52,475 nucleotides of DNA. Origin: an uncultured Collinsella sp. (GTDB lineage Bacteria > Actinomycetota > Coriobacteriia > Coriobacteriales > Coriobacteriaceae). Within the stretch, counting starts at the first letter, position 1. Every line of letters begins with the position of its first letter. The DNA lies in the NCBI GenBank assembly GCA_900541195.1, contig UQIY01000010.1, forward strand, positions 1 through 52,475. The letters run 5' to 3'. Positions 42,144-50,790 of the stretch are shown in pieces. A program made the translations under genes and the position numbers. The notes beneath the pieces are model-generated. The model was given only the letters and a program-made list of their open reading frames with translations, ran no database searches and was not told where the DNA came from.

Positions 42144-42983
42144 TTATGCCTCCTCGAGCTCGAGTTGGTTATCGGCGATGTCCTGGGCGGTCGCGCGGTA
42201 GAGCTCGTCGATAAAGGCGACCTTAAAGCTTGCCGGGGCATCGGCGACGGCGGCGGCACGCGTGCCGGCAACGTTGTAGACGGCGGTGCCGCAGACGGCT
42301 GCCGTAAACGGGTCGGCGGCGCAGGCGTACACGGCCAGCACGCCGCCCTGCGAGCAGCCGCAGCCGGTGATCTTGGACATGAGCGGGCTGCCGCCGTGGG
42401 ACTTGGCCACGGTCGTGCCGTCGGTAATCAGGTCGACTTCGCCCGAGACGACCACGGCGCCGCCGGTGTAGCGGGCGAGCGCCACGGCGGCATCGCGGGC
42501 GGCGTCGACCGTGTCGGTGGTATCGACGCCGCGTACGCGGCTCAGATCGGCCGCCTCGCCCTCAAGACCCCACAGGCCGGCGAGCGCAATGATCTCGGAG
42601 GCATTGCCGCGCACGATGGCGGGCTTGTACTGCTTGAGCTCGTTTACCAGCTGGGTGCGCAGGCTACCGATGCCCAGGCCCACCGGATCGAGCACCCAGG
42701 GCTTGCCGGCGTCGTGTGCCGCCTTGGCCGCTCGGGGAATCGTCTGCTCGTAGATGGGGAAGAGCGTGCCCATGTTGAGATAGATGGCGCCGCCGCCGGC
42801 AACGAGTGCCTCGCCTTCGTCGGGCAGATAGACCATGGCGGCCGATCCGCCCACGGCGAGCTGTGCGTTGGCGACAAAGTCGATCGTCACCGTGTTGGTG
42901 ATGGAGCCGGCCATCGGATTGGTGGCGCGAATCTCCTCCACGGCCTTGACCATATGCTGCTTAAGCTGTTCCGAATCAATCAC
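42144..42983 (-). CDS. thiM: Hydroxyethylthiazole kinase
   Basis: Enzyme of 279 residues that phosphorylates the thiazole alcohol for thiamine salvage. The N-terminus is SITNTVTIDFVANAQLAVGG, the substrate-binding VLDPVGLGIGSLR and IVRGNASEI follow, and the catalytic anion hole is ITGCGCSQGGVLAV, where the Cys lies as in ThiM. The GTG at 42983 is taken as start because AAGGAGG lies upstream and longer frames would run into the TPP riboswitch. Only three bases separate its stop from the next gene's start. It is the first gene of the thiamine operon. Confidence 0.92.
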   Translation of the reverse strand: MIDSEQLKQHMVKAVEEIRATNPMAGSITNTVTIDFVANAQLAVGGSAAMVYLPDEGEALVAGGGAIYLNMGTLFPIYEQTIPRAAKAAHDAGKPWVLDPVGLGIGSLRTQLVNELKQYKPAIVRGNASEIIALAGLWGLEGEAADLSRVRGVDTTDTVDAARDAAVALARYTGGAVVVSGEVDLITDGTTVAKSHGGSPLMSKITGCGCSQGGVLAVYACAADPFTAAVCGTAVYNVAGTRAAAVADAPASFKVAFIDELYRATAQDIADNQLELEEA

Positions 42984-43008
42984 TGCACATGCCTCCTTGG
43001 CATAGAAA

Positions 43009-43036
43009 AGGGGCGCTGTGCATAGACAGCGCCCCT
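43009..43036 (-). terminator. Riboswitch-controlled terminator before thiM
   Basis: On the minus strand AGGGGCGCTGT pairs with ACAGCGCCCC and is followed by TTTT. It lies just after the TPP aptamer and just before the thiM ribosome site, so it is the likely switch: ligand-bound aptamer should allow termination. Confidence 0.85.
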
Positions 43037-43042
43037 GTAAAG

Positions 43043-43140
43043 GCGGCATGCTCCCTACGCCAGCATTAACTGACAGGTTCAAAGGATTGGGCCCCATGCC
43101 CTCTCAGCCTTGTGGTTTGCACCGCCGGCACTCCCGCATC
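43043..43140 (-). ncRNA. TPP riboswitch (THI element)
   Basis: On the minus strand the core words are GATGCGGGAGTGCC, then AAGGCTGAGAGG, then TTTGAACCTGTCAG, then TTAATGCTGGCGTAGGGA, in the order and spacing of the THI element. The P2/P3 arm CTGAGA and the pyrophosphate-sensing GAACCTG are intact. It binds thiamine pyrophosphate and represses thiM, the thiamine-binding gene and thiE through the following terminator. Confidence 0.93.
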
Positions 43141-43166
43141 GAATCTGTTGTTCCCTATACTAGCGC

Positions 43167-43201
43167 ACCTGCCAAAAAGGGACAGGTTTATTTTGGCAGG
43201 T
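43167..43201. repeat. Family C palindromic repeat, copy 2
   Basis: ACCTGCCAAAA, AGGGACAGGTTTA, TTTTGGCAGGT: 11-bp perfect arms. It lies between the TPP riboswitch and the HAD gene, with the TACAAT box only three bases after it (43205-43210). Confidence 0.8.
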
Positions 43202-43204
43202 CGT

Positions 43205-43210
43205 TACAAT
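43205..43210 (+). promoter_or_regulatory. -10 box for the HAD/LysR operon
   Basis: TACAAT in TCGTTACAATAGG, immediately after the family C repeat. The -35 would fall inside the repeat and is not evident. Confidence 0.45.
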
Positions 43211-43238
43211 AGGTAGGACCGATACGAATGGGGGCCTT

Positions 43239-44147
43239 ATGATTAAACTTGTGCTGACCGATATGGACGATACGCTGATTCCAGCCGGGCATGACGGCGC
43301 CAGCGACTACGCCATCGAGGGCATTCATGCCATGCAGGCGGCGGGTCTGCACTTTGGCCCGGTTTCGGGTCGCCAGCCGTCCGCGATGGGCTGGATGTTC
43401 CGCAATTGCGTCGAGTGCTTCTCGACCGGCGCGTTCTGCAACGGCCAGGTCATGTTTGTGGACGGCGAGGCGGTGGCCTCGCATGCGACCGACAACGATG
43501 CCCTGACGCGTCTGGCCGATTACCTCGAGCAAGAGACCGACGATACGTATCTGAAGGTCTACAGCCTGGGTGATGACTTTTGGGATAACGATGCCTATTG
43601 CGTGACGAACGACCCCGAGCGCGTACGCCGCGCCATGGAGTCGGGCGGCAACGCGTGGCTCAAGGGCGAAGAGGCCCCGTGCCGTCCTGTTGTCGATGAT
43701 GCCCCGGTGTTTAAGGCGAATATTTGGAGTGCCCGTTCACGTGAGGAGCTCGTGGAGCTACGCGAGCGCGTTGCCGCCGAGGTGCCGGAGCTCTCGCTTG
43801 TGTTTCCCAACAACCGCGTGCGCCTGTTTGACATCCTTCCGGCCGGTTGGGACAAGGGCTGCGCTGCGCTGGAGCTGGCGCGCGCTTTGGGCCTGACGCC
43901 CGACGAGGTGGCCGTGTTCGGTGATTCCGATAACGATCTGCCCATGATCGATGCCGTTCCCAACTCCGTTGCAGTCGCCAATGCCAACGAGGCTGTCACG
44001 GCTGCCGCGCGCTGGCATATCGGCGCTGCGGCAGACGATGCGGTTGCCGGGGCTCTGCATCAGATTGCCGCCTGTGCCGCGACGGGGGAGATGCCGCCGT
44101 TTATGCGTCAGATGGATGCGACGGGTTTCGACGTCACGAACGTCTAG
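43239..44147 (+). CDS. Cof-type HAD-superfamily phosphatase
   Basis: 302-residue hydrolase. The HAD motif I is TDMDDTLI with nucleophile Asp 8 and acid Asp 10, motif II is in PVSGRQPSAM, and motif IV FGDSDNDLPMID is intact. A C2-type cap occupies about 85-195. It should dephosphorylate a sugar phosphate or cofactor (Cof-like members also act on HMP-PP, a thiamine intermediate, but a link to the adjacent riboswitch operon is only suggestive since it is transcribed separately). A GGGGGCC-like site precedes the ATG. The LysR gene starts 10 bp downstream. Confidence 0.88.
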   Translation: MIKLVLTDMDDTLIPAGHDGASDYAIEGIHAMQAAGLHFGPVSGRQPSAMGWMFRNCVECFSTGAFCNGQVMFVDGEAVASHATDNDALTRLADYLEQETDDTYLKVYSLGDDFWDNDAYCVTNDPERVRRAMESGGNAWLKGEEAPCRPVVDDAPVFKANIWSARSREELVELRERVAAEVPELSLVFPNNRVRLFDILPAGWDKGCAALELARALGLTPDEVAVFGDSDNDLPMIDAVPNSVAVANANEAVTAAARWHIGAAADDAVAGALHQIAACAATGEMPPFMRQMDATGFDVTNV

Positions 44148-44157
44148 GGAGAAAGCT

Positions 44158-45054
44158 ATGAAGCTTCAGCAGCTCAGGTATGTCGTCAAAGTTGCCGAAT
44201 GCGGCAGCATCACCGAGGCCTCGCGCCGGCTTTTTGTGTCGCAGCCTTCGATTACTGCGTCGATCCGCGATCTCGAAAACGAGATGGGTGTGCACATCTT
44301 TGAGCGCACCAACAAGGGTGTCATTGTGTCCGAGGAGGGCGAGACCTTCTTGGGCTACGCGCGCCAGGTGCTCGACCAGGCGGATCTGCTCGAAGGCAAG
44401 TACAAGGGCGAGTCCGAGCAGGTGCCGCACTTTAGTGTGAGCTGCCAGCATTATTCCTTTGCCGTCAACGCGTTTGTCGATGTGATCCGTGAGTTCGATG
44501 CTGCGCGCTACGACTTTACCCTGCGCGAGGAGCAGACTCACGAGATTATCGAGGACGTCGCGCATATGAAAAGCGAACTAGGCATCTTGTACTTGTCCGA
44601 GCACAATCGCGAGGTCATCGAGCGCATGCTGGCGGCCAACGAGCTCGTGTTCGAAGAGCTCTTCTGCGCCACGCCGCACGTTTTTGTGTGCGCCGACCAT
44701 CCGCTGGCGGGCCGCTCCAGCGTGACGCTCGAGGACCTGGAGGACTACCCCTTCCTGTCCTACGAGCAGGGCAGCTACAACTCGTTTTACTATTCCGAGG
44801 AACTGACCTCGACGTTTGAGCGCCGCAAGAACATCCGCGTGCGCGATCGCGCGACGCTGTTCAACCTGGCCATGGGCCTCAACGGCTACACGGTGTGTTC
44901 GGGCGTGATCAGCCACGAGCTCAACGGGCCGGGTATTATCTCCATTCCGCTCGATGTGGACGAGTACATGGAGATCGGCATCATCACGCGCAAAAATACG
45001 ACGCTCACGCGCTACGGTCGGGCCTATATCGACGCGATCCGCCAACATATCTAG
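44158..45054 (+). CDS. LysR-family transcriptional regulator (MetR/CysB-like style)
   Basis: 298-residue regulator. The winged helix is MKLQQLRYVVKVAECGSITE, then ASRRLFVSQPSITASIRDLE and the wing IFERTNKGVIVSEEG. An effector-binding domain follows (about 92-298). It is expressed with the HAD gene and lies directly before the MetE-like gene, whose promoter holds a LysR-type dyad. This suggests control of methionine or C1 metabolism, which is inference. GGGAGAAAG precedes the ATG. Confidence 0.85.
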   Translation: MKLQQLRYVVKVAECGSITEASRRLFVSQPSITASIRDLENEMGVHIFERTNKGVIVSEEGETFLGYARQVLDQADLLEGKYKGESEQVPHFSVSCQHYSFAVNAFVDVIREFDAARYDFTLREEQTHEIIEDVAHMKSELGILYLSEHNREVIERMLAANELVFEELFCATPHVFVCADHPLAGRSSVTLEDLEDYPFLSYEQGSYNSFYYSEELTSTFERRKNIRVRDRATLFNLAMGLNGYTVCSGVISHELNGPGIISIPLDVDEYMEIGIITRKNTTLTRYGRAYIDAIRQHI

Positions 45055-45100
45055 GCTGCTGCGTTCTGCACAGGTCAAATCTCTTTAAGGCAGCCCAAAC

Positions 45101-45123
45101 TGATATAGGAAGCATCTATATCA
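45101..45123 (+). promoter_or_regulatory. LysR-type operator dyad before the MetE-like gene
   Basis: TGATATAG, GAAGCAT, CTATATCA: an 8-bp perfect dyad that contains the TATAG-N7-CTATA pattern (T-N11-A type) of LysR operators. It lies about 90 bp before the MetE-like start, and further downstream an AT-rich stretch (TTATAAACATATATTATACG) probably holds the -10. Confidence 0.6.
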
Positions 45124-45209
45124 AACTGTTATAAACATATATTATACGATGGCCATAGGAGCGCTCATACTCTGTCCCAGTAAAGCAACCAATTCAAAGG
45201 GAGATATCT

Positions 45210-46343
45210 ATGAGCACTTCGATTCAACCGAACGCGCCGTTTCGCGCCGATATCGTCGGCAGTTTTCTTCGTCCTCAGGCCGTGAAGGACGCCCGTGCCG
45301 CCTACGCCGCGGGCACGCTTGATGACGACGGCCTTAAGGCCGTCGAGGACGATGCCATTCGCGATTTGGTGGCAAAGCAGAAGGCCGCCGGCCTGCAGGT
45401 CATCACCGATGGTGAGTTTCGCCGCAGCTACTGGCACCTCGATTTTATGTGGGGCCTTAACGGCATTGAACGCCGTACCTCGCGTACGGGTTATATGTTC
45501 CACGACGAGGAGACCACAGCCGACACCGCCGTGGTAACCGGCCCCATTAGCGGCGAGAACCATCCGTTCGTCGAACACTTTAAATTTGTCAAGGTGCTCG
45601 AGGGGGAGGGCCAGGTCGCGCGGCAAACCATTCCGGCGCCGATCCAGACGTTCTCCGAAGTCACGCTCGACCGCTGCGACGGCCAGCAGGAGAGCCTGCG
45701 CGCTGTCTATAAGACCGATGAGGAACTTGCCGACGCCATCGCAGCCGCTTATCGCACGGTGATCGCCGACCTGTACGCAGCAGGCTGCCGCAACATCCAG
45801 TTTGATGACTGCACCTGGGGCATCTACTGCGACACCGATTTTGTCGCCAAAACCGGCATGAGCCCGGTCGACCTGCAAAAGGTAAGCGAGCTGGGCGTGG
45901 CGCTCAACAATGCCGCCATCGCGGACAAGCCCGACGATCTGGTCATCAACACGCATGTGTGCCGCGGCAACTACCACTCCACCTATGCCTTCGAGGGCGG
46001 CTATGACCCCATCGCGCCGTACCTGTTCGCAAACGAGGATGTCGATGCATTTTACCTGGAGTTCGATACGCCGCGCGCCGGCGGTTTTGAGCCGCTCAAG
46101 TACGTTGCCCCGGGCAAGAAGGTCGTGCTGGGCTTGGTAACCACCAAGGCGGCAGAGCTCGAGAACGAGGATGTTATCGTCGAGCGCATCCGTGAAGCCG
46201 CAAAGTACGTGCCGCTCGAGAACCTGTATCTGTCGCCTCAGTGCGGCTTTGCCAGCTGCGAGATTGGCAACAAGCTGACCGAGGACGAGCAATGGGCAAA
46301 GATCGCGCTGGTCAAGCGCATTGCCGAGCGCGTTTGGAAATAG
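45210..46343 (+). CDS. Cobalamin-independent methionine synthase-like protein (MetE C-terminal type)
   Basis: 377-residue TIM-barrel protein related to the catalytic half of MetE. It starts with FRADIVGSFLRPQAV, followed by ITDGEFRRSYWHLDFMWG. Zinc ligands are present: HVCRGN (His and Cys) and LSPQCGF (Cys), with a Glu in FYLEFDTP. YLEFDTPRAGGFEPL is the family block. The short, single-domain form (YxjG/YxjH type) can transfer a methyl group to homocysteine or related thiols. GGGAGAT precedes the ATG. It is monocistronic, with the LysR gene upstream. Confidence 0.85.
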   Translation: MSTSIQPNAPFRADIVGSFLRPQAVKDARAAYAAGTLDDDGLKAVEDDAIRDLVAKQKAAGLQVITDGEFRRSYWHLDFMWGLNGIERRTSRTGYMFHDEETTADTAVVTGPISGENHPFVEHFKFVKVLEGEGQVARQTIPAPIQTFSEVTLDRCDGQQESLRAVYKTDEELADAIAAAYRTVIADLYAAGCRNIQFDDCTWGIYCDTDFVAKTGMSPVDLQKVSELGVALNNAAIADKPDDLVINTHVCRGNYHSTYAFEGGYDPIAPYLFANEDVDAFYLEFDTPRAGGFEPLKYVAPGKKVVLGLVTTKAAELENEDVIVERIREAAKYVPLENLYLSPQCGFASCEIGNKLTEDEQWAKIALVKRIAERVWK

Positions 46344-46388
46344 CGCTAGTGTTTGCAGGTGGCGGCGCGTGCGAGGCATAGTGTATCG

Positions 46389-46394
46389 CGTACA
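46389..46394 (+). promoter_or_regulatory. -10 box for the uracil permease gene
   Basis: TACAAT in CGCGTACAATGG, about 70 bp before the permease ATG. The leader contains a small dyad (ATCGTATCGTTC...). No PyrR box or attenuator is evident. Confidence 0.4.
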
Positions 46395-46465
46395 ATGGTT
46401 CGGATCGTATCGTTCGGGCAGGTTATCCGATATGCCTGATCGCCCTTCCATTCGAAAGGACATCC

Positions 46466-47800
46466 ATGTCCCAGTCCTCGACGCCCGCCGTCAGCGATGC
46501 CATCTACGACGCATCGTCGCTCGGCCGCCCGCGCATGTTCCTGCTCGGCCTACAGCACCTGTTTGCCATGTTTGGCGCCACCGTGCTGGTGCCCGTGCTC
46601 ACCGGCCTCTCGGTATCGGCAACGCTTTTGTTTGCCGGCTTGGGCACGCTACTGTTCCACTTCCTGTCGCGCGGTAAGGTGCCGGCATTCTTAGGCTCAT
46701 CGTTTGCCTTTATTGCCGGTTATGCCGCCATCGCGCCTAATGGTGAGGCCGAGCTTTTGCCCTACGCCTGCCTGGGCGTAGCTTGCGCCGGCCTGCTCTA
46801 TCCGGTGCTTGCGGCTCTGTTCCGCGCGTTTGGCGCCAAGCGCGTCATGCGCTTCTTCCCGCCGGTGGTGACTGGCCCCATCGTCATTTCGGTCGGTCTG
46901 ATTCTGGCAAGCTCCGCTATTGCCAACTGCCAGACAAACTGGTTTGTTGCCGTTGTTGCCGTGGCTGTGATCGTCATCTGCAATATTTGGGGCCGCGGCA
47001 TGGTAAAGATTGTGCCGATCTTGCTGGGCGTTGTGGTGAGCTATGCCGTTGCGGCTGCGCTGGGCGAGGTCGACTTTTCTGGCGTCGCAGCCGCTCCCTG
47101 GGTTGGTTTGCCCATCGTGTGGGATAACACCGTGTTTTCGCTCTTTGGGCCGCAGTTCGATAGCGGTCTTGCCACGACGGCCATCATCACCATCATGCCG
47201 CTGGCCTTTGCGACCATGATCGAGCATATCGGTGACATCTCCGCTATCGGCTCCACTTGCGAGCGTAACTACATCGCCGACCCCGGCCTGCACCGCACGC
47301 TGCTCGGTGATGGTCTTGCCACGATTCTGGCTTCGCTCTTTGGCGCTCCGGCCAACACCACGTATGGCGAGAACACCGGCGTGCTCGCCCTGACGCGCGT
47401 GTTCGACCCGCGCGTGATTCGCATTGCCGCGTGCTGTGCCATCGTGCTTTCGTTCTGCCCCAAGTTCGCTGCCGTGATCGCCGCCATGCCGGCATGCGTT
47501 ATCGGCGGCGTGTCGCTCGTGCTTTACGGCATGATCAGCGCCGTGGGCGTTCGCAACCTCATCGAGAACCAGGTCGATTTCCAAAACAACCGCAACGTGC
47601 TGGTGACCGCCCTGGTGCTCGTGCTTTCGCTCGGCATCGCGTACAGCACCGCCGGCGCCATCGTACTGGAGCTGGGCGGCGTGACGATTTCGCTTTCGGG
47701 TCTTGCCGTGGGTTCACTGGTGGGCATTGTGCTCAACGCCATTCTGCCGGGTAACGACTTTGAGTTTGATGTCTCCGAGCTCGAGGAGGCTGCTGAGTAG
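46466..47800 (+). CDS. uraA: Uracil/xanthine permease (NCS2 family)
   Basis: Membrane transporter of 444 residues with 14 helices of the NCS2 fold. It starts with the family box LGLQHLFAMFGATVLVPVLT. FLGSSFAFIAGYA is helix 3, the substrate-loop segments PLAFATMIEHIGDISAIGS and NTTYGENTGVLALTRV follow (with the key Glu in MIEHIGD and NTTYGEN), and LVLYGMISAVGVRNLIE ends it. These match UraA/PyrP, so uracil is the likely substrate, in symport with H+. GAAAGGAC precedes the ATG. A strong terminator follows. Confidence 0.9.
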   Translation: MSQSSTPAVSDAIYDASSLGRPRMFLLGLQHLFAMFGATVLVPVLTGLSVSATLLFAGLGTLLFHFLSRGKVPAFLGSSFAFIAGYAAIAPNGEAELLPYACLGVACAGLLYPVLAALFRAFGAKRVMRFFPPVVTGPIVISVGLILASSAIANCQTNWFVAVVAVAVIVICNIWGRGMVKIVPILLGVVVSYAVAAALGEVDFSGVAAAPWVGLPIVWDNTVFSLFGPQFDSGLATTAIITIMPLAFATMIEHIGDISAIGSTCERNYIADPGLHRTLLGDGLATILASLFGAPANTTYGENTGVLALTRVFDPRVIRIAACCAIVLSFCPKFAAVIAAMPACVIGGVSLVLYGMISAVGVRNLIENQVDFQNNRNVLVTALVLVLSLGIAYSTAGAIVLELGGVTISLSGLAVGSLVGIVLNAILPGNDFEFDVSELEEAAE

Positions 47801-47825
47801 CAGCTGCGTTCAGCTAAAACAAGAT

Positions 47826-47864
47826 ATGGTGCCCATGCGTATATGCGTGTGGGCACCATTTTTA
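47826..47864. terminator. Terminator after uraA
   Basis: ATGGTGCCCA and TGGGCACCAT flank a 14-nt loop, followed by TTTTTAA on the plus strand. It also separates the convergent esterase gene. Confidence 0.85.
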
Positions 47865-48527
47865 ATGTGTCAGTATCCAGTGGATGCCGCGGGCCATGCG
47901 TAAGTCGGTTTGGGCAAAGTGATTGCCGGGGTTGAGCTCCATCGTTGTTGGGATGCCGCGCTCGATGAGTAGCTCTTCCATTGCGCGCGTGTCGTCGAGC
48001 ACGTGCCTCATCATGCGGTTGGGCGTCTTGGTTTCCTTTTTGCCGAGTGACAGATAGACGGCTTGCGGGCTGCCGGCAAAAGGGGCCGTGCTGGCACGGT
48101 CGACAAAGTCGGGAAACCACAGCGACCCCGATGCGCTCGCCGCGCGGCCAAAGACATCGGTTTGCCAGAGAGCCCAAAGCGAAAAGAGGCCTGCCAGCGA
48201 GTAGCCGGCAATGCCGCGCCAGGTGGGCGGCTGAGGAAGCGACGACTCGACCTGGGGGATTATCTGATTCAGCAGCTCATCAAGAAAATCGGCAGCTTGG
48301 CCGCCGAAAGGCTCGGCATCGCGTACGGTCCCGTCGCATGCCCAGGGGCTCAGCTCGCGATTCCAATCGAGCCCGCCAATGGTGACGAGGGCGAATGGCG
48401 GACAGTCGAGCTCTCGGCAACACTTATAAACCTCGCTGCCGTCGCCCACGACCACAGGAAGGTAGATGACAGGCGCGCTTTCCGTATGATTCGAATAAAC
48501 GGTTATCTGCTTTTGATGCGCTTCCAT
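47862..48527 (-). CDS. Putative alpha/beta-hydrolase esterase
   Basis: 221-residue cytoplasmic protein with an alpha/beta-hydrolase layout. The nucleophile elbow is GYSLAG (G-x-S-x-x-G). The strand before it is LPVVVGDGSEVYK, Asp is probably in the ELLIERG/NPGN region, and the catalytic His is in GNHFAQTD. It is similar to the enterochelin esterase/esterase D group but short. The substrate is unknown. An AGAGAAGCC-type weak ribosome site precedes the ATG. Confidence 0.75.
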   Translation of the reverse strand: MEAHQKQITVYSNHTESAPVIYLPVVVGDGSEVYKCCRELDCPPFALVTIGGLDWNRELSPWACDGTVRDAEPFGGQAADFLDELLNQIIPQVESSLPQPPTWRGIAGYSLAGLFSLWALWQTDVFGRAASASGSLWFPDFVDRASTAPFAGSPQAVYLSLGKKETKTPNRMMRHVLDDTRAMEELLIERGIPTTMELNPGNHFAQTDLRMARGIHWILTH

Positions 48528-48641
48528 GACGGGCTTCTCTCAGTGTTGTGATATCGGCAGCCCCAATTGTCGCACGCCAGCGTATGCCGGTTGGGCTAGA
48601 CCAAAGACAATCTCGTGCATCCCCTGCGGACGCATATGGAA

Positions 48642-48677
48642 AACGCCACCGCCGGAGGGGAGCTCGGCGGTGGCGTT
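48642..48677 (-). terminator. Terminator after the first beta-helix protein gene
   Basis: AACGCCACCGCC and GGCGGTGGCGTT form a 12-bp perfect stem; on the minus strand it ends in GTTTTCC. It lies 58 bp past the stop. Confidence 0.75.
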
Positions 48678-48734
48678 GTTAAACGGTGCTGGGGCTCGGG
48701 GCCTTCGCGGGAGCTGCCATGTGCGCAGAGGCGT

Positions 48735-50519
48735 CTAAGAACGCTTACGGCTCGCCATGGTGCCTGCGGCGATAGCGGCTGTTCCCGCAAGGACGGTTGC
48801 CACGATGGCCGCACCCGAGGTGTCGCCGGTTGCCGCGAGCACGCCGGTAGTCTTGGCTTTCGTGGTTGAAGCCGCAACGGCCTTGGTCGGCTTTGAGCCC
48901 TCAGGCTTGGGGTTCTGCTTGGACTCCGCGGGCTTGCTTTCTGCGGGCTTGGTCTCGTCGGGCTTGGGGTCTTCCGGCTTGGCTACCTCGGGAGGTGCGA
49001 TGGTCGTACTTTTGGCGACTGCTTTGATATAGAGGGAGTCGACCGTGGCGTCGCCCGTGCCGATGGCTTGGCCTGCCTCGTAGATGCCGTCACGGAGCTT
49101 GCGATAGTCAATGACCTTGCCGCCTTCGGGCGTCTGGATGGCGGCGTTCTCAATCTTGATGGTGCCGATTGTCTTGCCGTCAGCGCTCATGGCACGGGCG
49201 AAGATTGCCGCTGTATCTCCTTCGGCCGTTACCTTGCTGCGGATGATCGAGATGACTGCGGGTGTGACGCCCTCGCTGGTCTGGGCGATGATGCCGATGT
49301 TCTCGCCTTGGGGTTCGCGCCTCGTCTCGCCATCTTGGTTTTCGCTGTAGGGGATGGGGCCGTCGCCGTTCTCGACATAGCGGGCTATGGCCTTGACAAC
49401 GGAGTCGCTGATGTAGATGTGGCCGCCCTTCTCGTTGGGTCGATCGTTTCTGGTGGAGAATGCAGCCGAAACCTCGCCTTCCGCAAACGCGTCCACGGTG
49501 GAGCCGTTCTTGACGACGATGTCGTCCTGGTAGGTGAAGAGGGCGTTGGCGCCACCGTATCTGCCTTTACTTGCACGGACCGTCACGTTTGCATGATCGA
49601 GGGTGATGCCCTTGTGGGCATAGACGCCATATTCAACACCGTTTACGTTGAGGGAGGCGTTTGTGGCTGCGAGGCTGCCCTTGGCCTCGACGGCAGCGTC
49701 TTTCTCGGAGCTTGCCTTGACCTGGCCGCCGTCCGAGATGTTGATATTGCCGCCGCTCCAAAGGGCCTCACCATCGGCTGAGCTTGCCTCGACCGTCCCG
49801 CCACCCTTGATGGTGAGGTTCTTGTCGGCTCCAATACCCTTGTCCTTGGTAGCCCTGGCGGTGACGGCTCCGCTGTCGTCAATCGTGATATTGCCGTTTG
49901 CCCTGATGCCATCCGATGCACCCGTGGCGTTGACGTTGCCCGAACCTTTGATAGCGAGATTACCTCCGGCATTGATGGCATCAAACCCAGTGCTCGTGGC
50001 GTTGACGGATCCGGCTCCGTCGATGTTGATATTACCCGTGGAGAGGATAGCGTCCTCAGTAGATGTCACGCTGAGCGTGCCGCCCTCGTCGCCTTGGATA
50101 TTGAGCTCGGCATTCTCGTTAGTGCCATGAGAAACGTTGATGCTTTCGATCCATTCGGCAGTGACGATGTTGGTTCCCGAGTAATTCACGTTGAGCTTGC
50201 CTGCGGCCTGGATCTCGCCGCCGTTATAGTTGTTGAGCTTCAAGTCGTCGGCGCCGTCCCACGACCAGGTACCGGCCTCGTCGCTCGCCGCGGTGTTGTA
50301 CTTGTTGCCGCCGACCTTGACCCATTCCGCTGCGAGCGAGACGCTCGGCATGAGCAGCGAGCTCACCGTGAGCGCGCACACGGCGCCCGCGACGATGCGG
50401 CGCGTCACGCGGCGCCAGCTGCCGTGCGCGAGTCCTATGCGACGGCGAACGTCGGGTTCGGCAACATGGGTTCCGGCGGTAGTGTCATTGCGTTTGGGGG
50501 TCGTGAACAAGGCTGCCAT
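48735..50519 (-). CDS. Cell-wall-anchored beta-helix carbohydrate-binding protein
   Basis: 594-residue surface protein. Residues 1-68 form a long basic N-region and a signal peptide (VTRRIVAGAVCALTVSSLLM, cleavage after SLA). Residues about 90-420 are repeated strands of the type G-N-I-x-I-x-x-x-G-x-V-x-A that predict a right-handed beta-helix, as in the Cthe_2159 (PF14262) carbohydrate-binding family. A Pro/Lys/Glu-rich spacer (about 515-555) leads to LAATGD, a hydrophobic helix and RKRS, a class E-type LAxTG sortase signal. The start ATG at 50519 follows GGGAG; earlier ATGs are weaker. It is a close paralogue of the next gene upstream. It probably binds pectin-like or mucosal glycans; that is inference. 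Confidence 0.83.
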   Translation of the reverse strand: MAALFTTPKRNDTTAGTHVAEPDVRRRIGLAHGSWRRVTRRIVAGAVCALTVSSLLMPSVSLAAEWVKVGGNKYNTAASDEAGTWSWDGADDLKLNNYNGGEIQAAGKLNVNYSGTNIVTAEWIESINVSHGTNENAELNIQGDEGGTLSVTSTEDAILSTGNINIDGAGSVNATSTGFDAINAGGNLAIKGSGNVNATGASDGIRANGNITIDDSGAVTARATKDKGIGADKNLTIKGGGTVEASSADGEALWSGGNINISDGGQVKASSEKDAAVEAKGSLAATNASLNVNGVEYGVYAHKGITLDHANVTVRASKGRYGGANALFTYQDDIVVKNGSTVDAFAEGEVSAAFSTRNDRPNEKGGHIYISDSVVKAIARYVENGDGPIPYSENQDGETRREPQGENIGIIAQTSEGVTPAVISIIRSKVTAEGDTAAIFARAMSADGKTIGTIKIENAAIQTPEGGKVIDYRKLRDGIYEAGQAIGTGDATVDSLYIKAVAKSTTIAPPEVAKPEDPKPDETKPAESKPAESKQNPKPEGSKPTKAVAASTTKAKTTGVLAATGDTSGAAIVATVLAGTAAIAAGTMASRKRS

Positions 50520-50664
50520 GGTTGCTCCCGTTCTCATAGGGCCTATACGACTAGATTCAGCGTATCTGCTGGATGTTGCCGGCGGTAGTGCCGTTTGGAG
50601 GGCAAAATGGCCAAAATGGGGGAGAAATAGGCCGCACGCCGGCGCAGGGACCGGCGCTAAAAGA

Positions 50665-50697
50665 AAAGCGCGGGGCCGCATGGCGACTCCGCGCTTT
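50665..50697 (-). terminator. Terminator between the two beta-helix protein genes
   Basis: AAAGCGCGG and CCGCGCTTT form a 9-bp stem; on the minus strand it is followed by TCTTTTAG. It ends the transcript of the upstream paralogue. Confidence 0.75.
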
Positions 50698-50790
50698 ATT
50701 GTTCAGCTTTTGCAGCCTTGCCCTTACGCTACGAAGAAGTAGACGAGGAAGGCAAGGGCCGCGATCCACCCGTCCCGTGCGAAAAAGTGT

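Noticed and set aside
43043..43097. N-terminal extension of ThiM into the TPP aptamer
   Set aside because: The longer frame overlaps the riboswitch and terminator; the GTG at 42983 has the ribosome site and fits the family length.
50700..50790. Hydrophobic frame (GWIAALAFLVYFFVA) between the two beta-helix protein genes
   Set aside because: It has no start codon in frame; it reads as chance or the remnant of an old gene end.
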